In this document: positions 17,969 through 26,844 of the stretch, in pieces | Position numbering within the stretch: the first letter of the stretch is position 1 | Layout: each line of letters starts with the position of its first letter | Origin: an uncultured Bacteroidales bacterium | GTDB taxonomy: Bacteria > Bacteroidota > Bacteroidia > Bacteroidales > UBA932 | Assembly: GCA_900319485.1 (NCBI GenBank) | Contig: ONOQ01000015.1 | Location: forward strand, 29,185 to 93,184 | Direction: 5' to 3' | Length of the DNA: 64,000 bases | Position numbers and translations under genes: made by a program | Notes under the pieces: generated by a model | Seen by the model: the letters and a program-made list of their open reading frames with translations, nothing else | Told to the model about the DNA's origin: nothing | Databases searched by the model: none

Positions 17969-18670
17969 ATGATCACTACCGCAGAAATAAAGTTCGTTAA
18001 GTCACTGTCACAGAAGAAATTCCGGGACAGTGAGGGACTCTTTGTCGTGGAAGGTGAGAAGATGGTCCAGGAAGCGCTGAAATCTGGTTTTGAGGTAGAG
18101 CGTGTTTACAGAAAAGAGGAGATTGGAGAGGCTGCAATGGCTAGGATATCGGCCCTTTCATCCCCTTCCCCGGTGCTGGCACTGGTGAAAAAGCCTGATG
18201 TGGCGTTCAAGGCTCCTTCGGAGGGTCTGTACCTGGCGCTGGACGGCATCAGGGACCCCGGTAATCTTGGTACTATCCTCAGGATTGCCGACTGGTTTGG
18301 CATTGATGCCGTATATGCCTCTGAAGATACCGTTGAACTGTATAATCCCAAGGTTGTTCAGGCCACTATGGGAGCAATTTTCCGTATACCGTTCTACACT
18401 ACCAATATTCCTTCGCTGTGTTCTTCTTATCCCGGCAAAGTGTACGGTACCTTCCTTGACGGGGAGAATATGTACAGGAAGGAACTGTCGGCCACCGGAA
18501 TCATTGTTATCGGCAACGAGGCCAACGGCATTTCAAAAGAGACGGCCGGCTGTGTGACCGACCGCCTCTTTATCCCTCCCTTCCCGGCCGATGACCCCGG
18601 CTCCGAATCCCTTAACGCCGCAGTTGCTACCGCCGTCACCGTTGCGGAGTTCCGCCGCCGTTCCCTTTAA
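17969..18670 (+). CDS. SpoU/TrmH-family RNA 2'-O-methyltransferase
   Basis: A cytoplasmic protein of 233 residues. An N-terminal substrate-binding domain (FVVEGEKMVQEAL) precedes the SPOUT knot with its three motifs: LALDGIRDPGNLGTILRIAD, IVIGNEANGIS and SESLNAAVATAV. These bind SAM in the deep trefoil knot and mark the enzymes that methylate the 2'-OH of rRNA or tRNA nucleotides. The size fits RlmB/TsnR-like proteins; the target nucleotide cannot be inferred. The gene lies between palindromic repeats on both sides. Confidence 0.88.
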   Translation: MITTAEIKFVKSLSQKKFRDSEGLFVVEGEKMVQEALKSGFEVERVYRKEEIGEAAMARISALSSPSPVLALVKKPDVAFKAPSEGLYLALDGIRDPGNLGTILRIADWFGIDAVYASEDTVELYNPKVVQATMGAIFRIPFYTTNIPSLCSSYPGKVYGTFLDGENMYRKELSATGIIVIGNEANGISKETAGCVTDRLFIPPFPADDPGSESLNAAVATAVTVAEFRRRSL

Positions 18671-18698
18671 CGTCACCACATACCGTCATGCCCTCCCC

Positions 18699-18725
18699 CG
18701 TCATGCCCGACCTGATCGGGCATCT
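18699..18725 (+). repeat. Palindromic repeat copy 3
   Basis: A full CGTCATGCCCG...CGGGCATCT unit, preceded by a truncated arm (CGTCATGCCCT) at 18684. It begins 28 bases after the SpoU gene's stop. Confidence 0.9.
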
Positions 18726-18770
18726 CCCGCCTCTCCGGGGGTGGACCTTAACCACTTCATATACAGTCAG

Positions 18771-18816
18771 TTATAGAATCTTCTCCCAAAAGTAGTTCCG
18801 GGAGAAGATTCTGTAA
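18771..18816. repeat. 17-bp imperfect inverted repeat (hairpin)
   Basis: AGAATCTTCTCCC at 18775-18787 pairs perfectly with GGGAGAAGATTCT at 18800-18812 around a 12-base loop. The stem extends four more positions with one wobble (18771-18774 with 18813-18816). It lacks a T-run, so it is not a classic terminator; it may be an RNA hairpin, a protein-binding palindrome or an end of a mobile segment. Confidence 0.6.
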
Positions 18817-18866
18817 TTTATTGATAACCACCTATTTAACCTCCACTCCTATTTGTCGATATTCCT

Positions 18867-18874
18867 TATCTTTG
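18867..18874 (+). promoter_or_regulatory. -7 box (TATCTTTG) upstream of the GIY-YIG gene
   Basis: Transcription from this box would start near 18881, placing three palindromic repeats in the leader of the GIY-YIG message. Confidence 0.45.
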
Positions 18875-18877
18875 TTA

Positions 18878-18978
18878 TGTCATGCCCGACTTGATCGGGC
18901 ATCTGAACCTCTAACGTCATACCCGACCTGATCGGGTATCTGAAACCTCCACGTCATGCCCGACTTGATCGGGCATCT
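18878..18978 (+). repeat. Three palindromic repeats in the GIY-YIG leader
   Basis: Units at 18878-18904, 18915-18941 and 18952-18978, 37 bases apart. The middle unit reads CATACCCG...CGGGTATC: both arms changed relative to the others so that base pairing is kept. The other two have ACTTGAT in the loop instead of ACCTGAT. Confidence 0.92.
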
Positions 18979-18992
18979 AAAACAACTAATAT

Positions 18993-19301
18993 ATGGAAAC
19001 AAAAGGCTACATCTACATTATGACCAACTCCTCAAACAAGGTGTTGTATGTCGGAGTAACAAACAGTCTGAAACGAAGAATAGCGGAACACACCGATGGC
19101 CGTGGCTCCGCGTTCACTAGTAAGTATGATTGTCATAAACTAGTCTACTACGAAGTCTTTCCTAATATCGAGCAGGCTATTGCACGTGAGAAGCAACTCA
19201 AGCACTTCAAAAGGGCCTGGAAAGAGGATTTGATCAATGGCTTTAACCCAGGATGGGAGGACCTTGGAGTATCGATTATAGCTAATCCGAATGTGGTATG
19301 A
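18993..19301 (+). CDS. Small GIY-YIG nuclease-family protein
   Basis: A single-domain protein of 102 residues of the UPF0213/YhbQ-like GIY-YIG group. GYIYIMTNSSNKVLYVGVTN contains the GIY and YIG motifs (YIY and YVG here), RRIAEH has the conserved arginine, and EQAIAREKQLK supplies the catalytic-type glutamate, so the active site looks intact. The family cuts DNA or branched DNA in some members, but most members of this subgroup have no proven role. Palindromic repeats fill the sequence just upstream and occur in opposite orientation about 1.6 kb downstream. Base composition is more AT-rich than in the core genes around it. Confidence 0.88.
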   Translation: METKGYIYIMTNSSNKVLYVGVTNSLKRRIAEHTDGRGSAFTSKYDCHKLVYYEVFPNIEQAIAREKQLKHFKRAWKEDLINGFNPGWEDLGVSIIANPNVV

Positions 19302-19442
19302 AATGATGTTGCACTGGACTGTCCAATGCGGATGACTGCTTACTATATCGTGGCTCGAATCGTGCTGTCGTTTGAATCCGTGCACCCTCGACCTCAATAG
19401 GTTACTGGCCTATATATCTGCAAATAATTCTAAATAAATGAT

Positions 19443-19450
19443 TACCTTTG
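19443..19450 (+). promoter_or_regulatory. -7 box (TACCTTTG) that fixes the start of the SusD-like gene
   Basis: TACCTTTG ends 23 bases before the ATG at 19474. A longer in-frame start at 19438 would lie upstream of this box and would spoil the signal peptide, so 19474 is preferred. The 141 bases between the GIY-YIG stop and this box show only short hairpins (19312-19331). Confidence 0.55.
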
Positions 19451-19473
19451 TAATTGTAAGTAAGATCGTTTTT

Positions 19474-20802
19474 ATGCGGAAATCATTATTCTTAGCATTT
19501 GTTTTCATTGGCATTTTGTGCATCGGTTGCCAGCCTCATAAACTGGATTTGAATCCGAAGATTGAAGAACCGGGTGTAACCCAAGTGGACCGCGCATTGC
19601 TCTATGGTGAATGGCATATATCCAAGGCAAAGTTCGCGGAAGATGCCACTATGACCGAATGGGCGCAGAAATACACGTGCCTTACTTTCAAAGAAAACGG
19701 CATCTATGAAGGCAAAGGCTATTACGGTGATGTTGAGGGCATCTATACCATTCAGGGAAGCGTCATAACTGTACTCATCAATAGTACTAATTACGTCAAG
19801 TACACAGTTCTTGCGCAAGCAGAAGATGCATTGACATTGAAAGCTTCATTCACCTCAACGCCTACACCTGTGTGGATTGAGTGCAATAAGGCTGAGTACC
19901 TAGAACCAGAACCCGGAGGAACCGTTACGGAGAATCAGTATTTCCAAACGGAATCATCAGTCCGGATGATGGTATCTTCCATATATGAGAAGGCAACCAA
20001 TTTCTTGAATACCCTGTCAGATGTGGAATTGTTTATTATTAACGGGCAACGGGACAAACTGCAGCCATCATCACAGCATGTATACAATCTTTGGTCAGTT
20101 GGATATGAGACTGTGAGAAATGCCAATACTATAATCAGTGGTCTGAATAAAGTCAACGATTCGAATATCGGTTTTAATAAGTATCAGTATATTATCCATG
20201 CAAAAACTCTTCGTGATTTTGTGCTGTATAATATGAATATTATTTGGGGCGGCATTCCACTTGTTACAGAGGATACTACAATCGAGCTGGCCTCATCCCT
20301 ATTCAGAACAGACGAAGTACTTGTCAATGATTTTCTAACCAATGATTTGCTCAACATCGGTTCCTTCCCCGAACGCCGCTGGGAACCAGGCAAGTATTGT
20401 GTTAATGAAAGAGTAATCAATACGTTGATGACAGAATGCCTCCTTGCTAAAGGAGACAAGTCAACGGCAAAACTATACGCAGAAAAAGCCGTAAATGGGG
20501 ATGAGGGCGAATACTTTGTCCTCTGGAAACAAAACAGCAATGGCGCTGAGGGAGCTATAGGTCTTATAGTGTATTCAAAGCCTAAAGCACAACTTTATCT
20601 GAACGAAGCAAAGGGACAAACAGAGTCTCTTGAAAAGGAATGGGATGAGTCTTTCTATCACGTATATGGATATTGGGCTGCTCTTAAACGATTGGGCGTT
20701 GCCAAGGACAAAGTAGGATGTGAAGATTATCAATTACTCCTTCCTATACCGCAACAAGAGATAATCTATAATCCAAACATTACCCAAAACCCGGGATATT
20801 AA
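19474..20802 (+). CDS. Lipoprotein with lipocalin-like N-domain and SusD/RagB-like C-domain
   Basis: A predicted surface lipoprotein of 442 residues. The signal MRKSLFLAFVFIGILCIGC ends in a lipobox cysteine. Residues about 40-130 look like the lipocalin-like domain of Bacteroidetes (LLYGEWHISKAKF, LTFKENGIYEGKGYYGDVEG). From about residue 150 it becomes SusD/RagB-like: AYYE-type helices in reduced form (VRMMVSSIYEKATNFLNTL, YETVRNANTIISGL) and the typical end LLLPIPQQEIIYNPNITQNPGY split across 22 residues. A normal SusD is over 500 residues, starts directly with the TPR fold and is coupled to a SusC transporter; here there is no SusC gene. The gene is AT-richer than its neighbours, suggesting acquisition. 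Confidence 0.75.
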   Translation: MRKSLFLAFVFIGILCIGCQPHKLDLNPKIEEPGVTQVDRALLYGEWHISKAKFAEDATMTEWAQKYTCLTFKENGIYEGKGYYGDVEGIYTIQGSVITVLINSTNYVKYTVLAQAEDALTLKASFTSTPTPVWIECNKAEYLEPEPGGTVTENQYFQTESSVRMMVSSIYEKATNFLNTLSDVELFIINGQRDKLQPSSQHVYNLWSVGYETVRNANTIISGLNKVNDSNIGFNKYQYIIHAKTLRDFVLYNMNIIWGGIPLVTEDTTIELASSLFRTDEVLVNDFLTNDLLNIGSFPERRWEPGKYCVNERVINTLMTECLLAKGDKSTAKLYAEKAVNGDEGEYFVLWKQNSNGAEGAIGLIVYSKPKAQLYLNEAKGQTESLEKEWDESFYHVYGYWAALKRLGVAKDKVGCEDYQLLLPIPQQEIIYNPNITQNPGY

Positions 20803-20908
20803 TTATTTGATAGCCATCACAATTTGTCTGCGTTCGCGAGTCGTGGAAATGTTTGTTTAGTGCGATCAGACTTAAATGCGGAGATGTCGCGGTCTTTCCG
20901 GAAGAAAG

Positions 20909-20935
20909 AGATGCCCGATCAGGTCGGGCATGACG
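20909..20935 (-). repeat. Palindromic repeat copy 7, opposite orientation
   Basis: AGATGCCCGATC...GGGCATGACG is the reverse complement of the upstream units and has perfect arms. The orientation switches across the GIY-YIG/SusD-like segment. Confidence 0.9.
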
Positions 20936-20960
20936 TGTTACACCGGGCATGACGGAAAAG

Positions 20961-20988
20961 AGACCCCCGGTCGGTGCCGGGGGTGACG
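20961..20988 (-). repeat. Palindromic repeat, CCCCCGG variant
   Basis: On the minus strand this reads CGTCACCCCCGG - CACCGA - CCGGGGGTCT. The CGTCA...TCT frame is the same as in the main family but the stem is CCCCCGG/CCGGGGG. It is followed by half-units. Confidence 0.85.
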
Positions 20989-21125
20989 TGAGGTGCCGGG
21001 GGTGACGTGAGGAGCTGGGCCTGACGTATGGCACCGGGCATATAATAAAAAACGCGTTTACACATTACGCAGATGGCATATTCTTTGATGAAAATGCCTT
21101 TTAAAAGTCATTCAATCTTCAAATT

Positions 21126-21881
21126 ATGAATTTCAAGAAAGCATTTCTGGTCCTTTGTCTTGTTGTGGCCGGTAGTTTTGGAAGCGTTTATGCACAGACA
21201 GTGCTGGAAAAGCATTATTCTGATGAGATATTTATAACGGCTGGATTAAATGCGCCGATGCATAAATATTTTGTGTCAGGTCCGGTTTACGGCATTCATT
21301 ACGGTCATAGTTACTTAAGTGGTATCGGTTTCAGGGCCGGAGTGCAGTATTCCCCTGATGTTGCCCAAATAGACGATGTATTGGGTTTTCCCATAGCTTT
21401 TACGTACAGAACACGCTCACTCAGTTGGGAGGAGCGATTTATCAACGGTATTAACGGTATCGACAATGCGGTTGAATCAGTGTCAACCAGTAGGTACATT
21501 GATTATAATCGTTTTGGGGACGGAATACTGGGTTTTCTTTCAGGGCTCTTTGACCGGGTGGAGTTTTTTGCAGGAGTGACTCCCGGATACAATTTTGGCG
21601 GAAGTTCTTCGCTTGGGATAGAGTATACCAGCGTAACGCAAACCACAAGATGGGTGGAAAAACCTACTTCTCTATACCTTTTGCTGGATGCCGGTTTCAA
21701 TCTGAATTTCAAAATCTGGCGCTTTGACCTGAAACTGATGCCGGCTTTCCACTTCAATGTTTTGAACAGTTACGTCTATCATTCTGAGACAAAAGACCTT
21801 CTTAATGGCAGCACAATGCGCCAGACCGGCACGTTAAGATGGTTCTTCACCTTAAGTGGCGGAATAGGATTACATTTTTAG
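21126..21881 (+). CDS. Outer-membrane beta-barrel-like protein, unknown
   Basis: A protein of 251 residues with a signal peptide (MNFKKAFLVLCLVVAGSFGSVYA). The mature part has alternating strands (FITAGLNAPMHKYF, GIHYGHSYLSGIGFRAGVQY, FDLKLMPAFHFNVL) and ends in GGIGLHF with a terminal phenylalanine, as expected for a barrel. No family is recognised. It sits in the AT-richer patch after the SusD-like lipoprotein and could be its partner, but it is far too small to be a SusC transporter. Its stop overlaps the amylase stop by three bases and a repeat begins seven bases downstream. Confidence 0.65.
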   Translation: MNFKKAFLVLCLVVAGSFGSVYAQTVLEKHYSDEIFITAGLNAPMHKYFVSGPVYGIHYGHSYLSGIGFRAGVQYSPDVAQIDDVLGFPIAFTYRTRSLSWEERFINGINGIDNAVESVSTSRYIDYNRFGDGILGFLSGLFDRVEFFAGVTPGYNFGGSSSLGIEYTSVTQTTRWVEKPTSLYLLLDAGFNLNFKIWRFDLKLMPAFHFNVLNSYVYHSETKDLLNGSTMRQTGTLRWFFTLSGGIGLHF

Positions 21882-23341
21882 AAAAAGAGACCCCCGGTCG
21901 GAGCCGGGGGTGACGTGAGGGGCCGGGGGTGACGAGTTATTGAACTGAAACAACGGCGTAGCCAAAGGCTTTCACCGAGACGCTGTAGACGGTGCACGAT
22001 GACGGCCTTGATGCCCAGATAGTCTAGCGCTTCCGGAGGGATGCGGAGGGTTATATCGGCCTCAGGGCCGAAGTTAGACACAAGAAGGTAGCACTCCTTG
22101 CCGTCGGAGCGGAGCCAGGCAAAGTGACGGTCCGGGTTGAAGGCACCGTCCTGACAGTAGCATAGGTCATAACTGAGGCCATTGGAAAATGCTGGTTTTC
22201 CAGCCAGCGAAAGCAGTTCCCTGTAAGCCTCCAGCACCTTTCCGGGGCCGAAATGCTTTGCGGCCCAGTCAAAGATTGAGGTGCGCCCGTCAAGACCGCT
22301 GAAGCCTTCCTTGTCCATACCTCTCTCCCCCGCTTCCTGCCCGAAATAGAGCATAAACGGGGCGGTGTTCCATAGGAGTGAAACCGCCAGAGCAGCGTAG
22401 CCTCTTTCCGGGCTGCCGCAGAAGAAATCTGACGCCAGGCGCTGCTCGTCGTGATTCTCCAGGAAGTTTAGCATATGCGGCTGGAGATCCCCCAGGAACT
22501 GCCAGTCACGGGTGATTCCCTTGGCAGATGCTCCGCTGCAGGAAACCGCCCTCAGGGTATCGTAGAGGCCGCATTTGTCATAGAGAAGGTCAAAGCCCAC
22601 CTCTTCCACGTACATGCGGTATTTGTCTTTCTGGTACACCTCTGCGATGAAGATGATCTGCGGGAATTCCTCCTTGATTTTGGCTATGAGCCACTGCATG
22701 AACTGCGGCGGAACCATCTCCACCATATCGCATCGGAAGCCGTCCACGCCTTTGAGGGCCCAGAAGCGCACAATTTCGTACATCTTGTCCCAGGTGCGGG
22801 TGTGGAAATCGCAGTAGTTTATGCGCACGGTTTCCCACCAGTCGTTGATGTCCGGGGCCGATGTGAAGGCGTTGCCGGAGGCCTTTGCGGGATACTCCTT
22901 AAAGTTGCATTTTACGGGCAGTTTAAGCTGCTGTCCGGGATAATAATAGAAGTCATTTTCAGGAGCCCAGTGAACGCTGGTATTGTCCTCTTTTCCAAGG
23001 TTAACGTTCTCCCTTGCAACGTGGTTTGGAACAAAGTCTATGACCACTTTGAGTCCAGCTTTGTGAGTCCTTTCAACAAGTTCAAGGAATTCTTGCATTC
23101 GGTTTGCCGAATTGTCTGCAAGATAAGGATTTACGTCGTAGTAATCTACAATGGCGTAAGGGCTTCCGGCATCTCCTTTCACCACCTTTTCAGTAGCCGA
23201 TGTAGCGTGGCGGATTATACCCGTGTACCAGATATAATGGGCACCGAGCCCCTTGACATATTCAAGGGACCCGGCGTCAATTGATGAGAATTTACCATTT
23301 CCCCAAAGCCTTGGGAGCATCTGGTAAATGACGGATTTCAT
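21878..23341 (-). CDS. Intracellular alpha-amylase family (GH13) glycosidase
   Basis: A protein of 487 residues without signal peptide. GH13 motifs are in order: VVIDFVPNHVA (region I), GVDGFRCDMVEMV with the nucleophile aspartate (region II), IIFIAEVYQ with the acid/base glutamate (III) and FLENHDEQR with the third acid (IV). It should hydrolyse or transfer alpha-1,4-glucans in the cytoplasm, for example storage glycogen or imported maltodextrin. The start is one base after the stop of the PPi-PFK gene, so the two are one operon. The last residues (about ITRHPRPLTSPPAPTGGLFF) are encoded by a palindromic repeat that also supplies the stop. Confidence 0.88.
   Translation of the reverse strand: MKSVIYQMLPRLWGNGKFSSIDAGSLEYVKGLGAHYIWYTGIIRHATSATEKVVKGDAGSPYAIVDYYDVNPYLADNSANRMQEFLELVERTHKAGLKVVIDFVPNHVARENVNLGKEDNTSVHWAPENDFYYYPGQQLKLPVKCNFKEYPAKASGNAFTSAPDINDWWETVRINYCDFHTRTWDKMYEIVRFWALKGVDGFRCDMVEMVPPQFMQWLIAKIKEEFPQIIFIAEVYQKDKYRMYVEEVGFDLLYDKCGLYDTLRAVSCSGASAKGITRDWQFLGDLQPHMLNFLENHDEQRLASDFFCGSPERGYAALAVSLLWNTAPFMLYFGQEAGERGMDKEGFSGLDGRTSIFDWAAKHFGPGKVLEAYRELLSLAGKPAFSNGLSYDLCYCQDGAFNPDRHFAWLRSDGKECYLLVSNFGPEADITLRIPPEALDYLGIKAVIVHRLQRLGESLWLRRCFSSITRHPRPLTSPPAPTGGLFF
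21888..21933 (-). repeat. Palindromic repeat (CCCCCGG variant) plus half-unit at the amylase 3' end
   Basis: The unit 21888-21915 and the half-unit after it closely copy the block at 20961-21010, including the GACGTGAGG spacer. It is translated as the C-terminal tail of the amylase. Confidence 0.88.
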
Positions 23342-23342
23342 A

Positions 23343-24572
23343 CTACCAGTTCAGGATCTTGCGGAAGTCGTACTCCTCAGGATTGGGAACGTACTTCTTT
23401 GCGGCCTCATAATCGGCCGGAGTGATGAAGTGGCAGAGGTGATTGAAGTAGTTCTGGGCGATGCCGCCGTCAATTGCAACCCTGCGCGGAGGAATCTTTC
23501 CGTCTGCGCCCTGGAGATCCTTCAGGTACAGGGGCTTGGCCTCTCCGAAGGCGTCCACGTATACCATACAGCCTGTTTCGCCTTTCTTGAAGAGTTCATA
23601 GGCGCCCATTGCAAGTTCACTGCAGTAAGTGAGGTCAAATGCAATTGGATCCTGGCAGCGGACGTCGTAGCCAATCTCAACGGGACGGGTCTTGACCTTA
23701 AGGCCGATAGCCTTGAACTTCTTCTCAAGGATGTCGTTGAAAAGGACAGCCTTGGAGATCTTTCCAAGTTCCGGGTGGCCGTGTTCGTCATAGGTCATTG
23801 AAACGCCGGCGTTCTTGATTTCCTGAGGGTCAAGGTCATGGAAAACGCCCTCTGCAACTACCACAGTGCCGTAAGGGATGCCAAGGATGTTGCGCTTGAG
23901 GATGGCGGAAAGGGCAAGGTTCACAATCTTGTCAAGGGTGATTTCCGTCTTGTTGAACATCTCGGGGATGATGGTCATAGGGCAGTGGGTTGCCTCGCCG
24001 ATACCAAGGGCAAGGTGACCTGCGCTGCGCCCCATTGCGCTGATGATGAGCCAGTTGCCGCTGGTGCGGGCATCCTCATACACGGTGCGTGCAAGGTGCG
24101 CGCCCTCGTCCTTTGCGCTGTTGAAGCCGAAGGTGGGGGTGTTATTGGGCAGAGGTAGGTCGTTGTCGATGGTCTTGGGAACGTGGATGTTGTGGATGGG
24201 ATACTGCTTTGCCTCAAGGAACTTTGCGATTCGGTTTGCGGTGGATGCGGTATCGTCACCGCCGACGGTCACAAGGAGTTTGATGTTGTTGTCCTGGAAA
24301 AGGCCCAGGTTGAAGTTCTCCTCAAAGTCTTTGTCCGTGGGTTTGAAACGGCTCATCTGGAGGTAGGAACCGCCGCGGTTGAAGTAGGCATCGGCCTTGA
24401 AGAAATCTATGTCCTCCGTGCGGGGGCTCTTGGAGAAAAGCCCGCTGTAACCGCCGTGAAGGCCGATTACACGGTAACCGTTTGAAAGGAAAGTCTTTGC
24501 GACAGACATTACGACGGTGTTCATACCCGGGGCCGGGCCGCCGCCACAGAGGATAATGATGGAATCTTTCAT
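23343..24572 (-). CDS. pfp: 6-phosphofructokinase, probably pyrophosphate-dependent
   Basis: A cytoplasmic enzyme of 409 residues. IILCGGGPAPGMN forms the phosphate loop, TVGGDDT holds the Asp that replaces the Gly of ATP-dependent enzymes (GGDGS), VPKTIDNDLP carries the lysine typical of PPi-PFK, and ISAMGRSAGHLAL follows. By family rules the GGDD/PKTIDND pair indicates PPi as phosphoryl donor (EC 2.7.1.90), reversible between fructose 6-phosphate and fructose 1,6-bisphosphate. It leads a two-gene operon with the amylase, linking glucan breakdown to glycolysis. Its promoter shares 18 identical bases with that of rsfS-ftsH. Confidence 0.88.
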   Translation of the reverse strand: MKDSIIILCGGGPAPGMNTVVMSVAKTFLSNGYRVIGLHGGYSGLFSKSPRTEDIDFFKADAYFNRGGSYLQMSRFKPTDKDFEENFNLGLFQDNNIKLLVTVGGDDTASTANRIAKFLEAKQYPIHNIHVPKTIDNDLPLPNNTPTFGFNSAKDEGAHLARTVYEDARTSGNWLIISAMGRSAGHLALGIGEATHCPMTIIPEMFNKTEITLDKIVNLALSAILKRNILGIPYGTVVVAEGVFHDLDPQEIKNAGVSMTYDEHGHPELGKISKAVLFNDILEKKFKAIGLKVKTRPVEIGYDVRCQDPIAFDLTYCSELAMGAYELFKKGETGCMVYVDAFGEAKPLYLKDLQGADGKIPPRRVAIDGGIAQNYFNHLCHFITPADYEAAKKYVPNPEEYDFRKILNW

Positions 24573-24604
24573 AAGTGCAATTTATGTTTTGTAAAATACT
24601 TTCT

Positions 24605-24622
24605 TTAAATCATACAAAGATA
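24605..24622 (-). promoter_or_regulatory. PFK promoter with 18-bp element shared with rsfS
   Basis: TTAAATCATACAAAGATA is identical to 37851-37868. On the minus strand it holds the -7 box TATCTTTG (24615-24622) followed by TATGATTTAA around the start of transcription, 33 bases before the PFK ATG. Confidence 0.6.
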
Positions 24623-24643
24623 GTAAGAATTAACGTGATTTGA

Positions 24644-26842
<2,199 letters not shown>

Positions 26843-26844
26843 TG

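Larger units (their letters stand above)
18671..18992. other. 322-base gene-free region: palindromic repeats, hairpin, promoter
   Basis: The gap between the SpoU methyltransferase and the GIY-YIG gene holds four palindromic repeats, a 17-bp inverted repeat and a -7 box, each listed separately. No coding frame is convincing. Confidence 0.8.
20803..21125. other. 323-base gene-free region with inverted palindromic repeats
   Basis: The gap contains two full palindromic repeats in minus orientation (listed separately) and several half-units (20942, 20989, 21016 and 21033 regions) carrying CCGGGGGTGACG or ACCGGGCAT. No gene, tRNA or clear promoter for the 21126 gene was found. Confidence 0.75.

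Noticed and set aside
17881-18978. Regularly spaced repeats that might be a CRISPR array
   Set aside because: The units are perfect palindromes of 27 bases with gaps of only 10 bases at 18878-18978 and irregular gaps elsewhere, they also occur in opposite orientation and inside genes, and no cas gene is present.
19360-19400. TTTGAATCC-like string suggesting a tRNA T-arm
   Set aside because: No matching acceptor, D or anticodon arms could be folded around it. No tRNA was found in the window.
19438-19473. Twelve-residue upstream extension of the SusD-like lipoprotein
   Set aside because: The extension runs through a -7 promoter box and would place a charged segment ahead of the signal peptide.
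22475-23284. 269-codon open frame opposite the amylase
   Set aside because: All four GH13 motifs are on the other strand; the antisense frame has no features.
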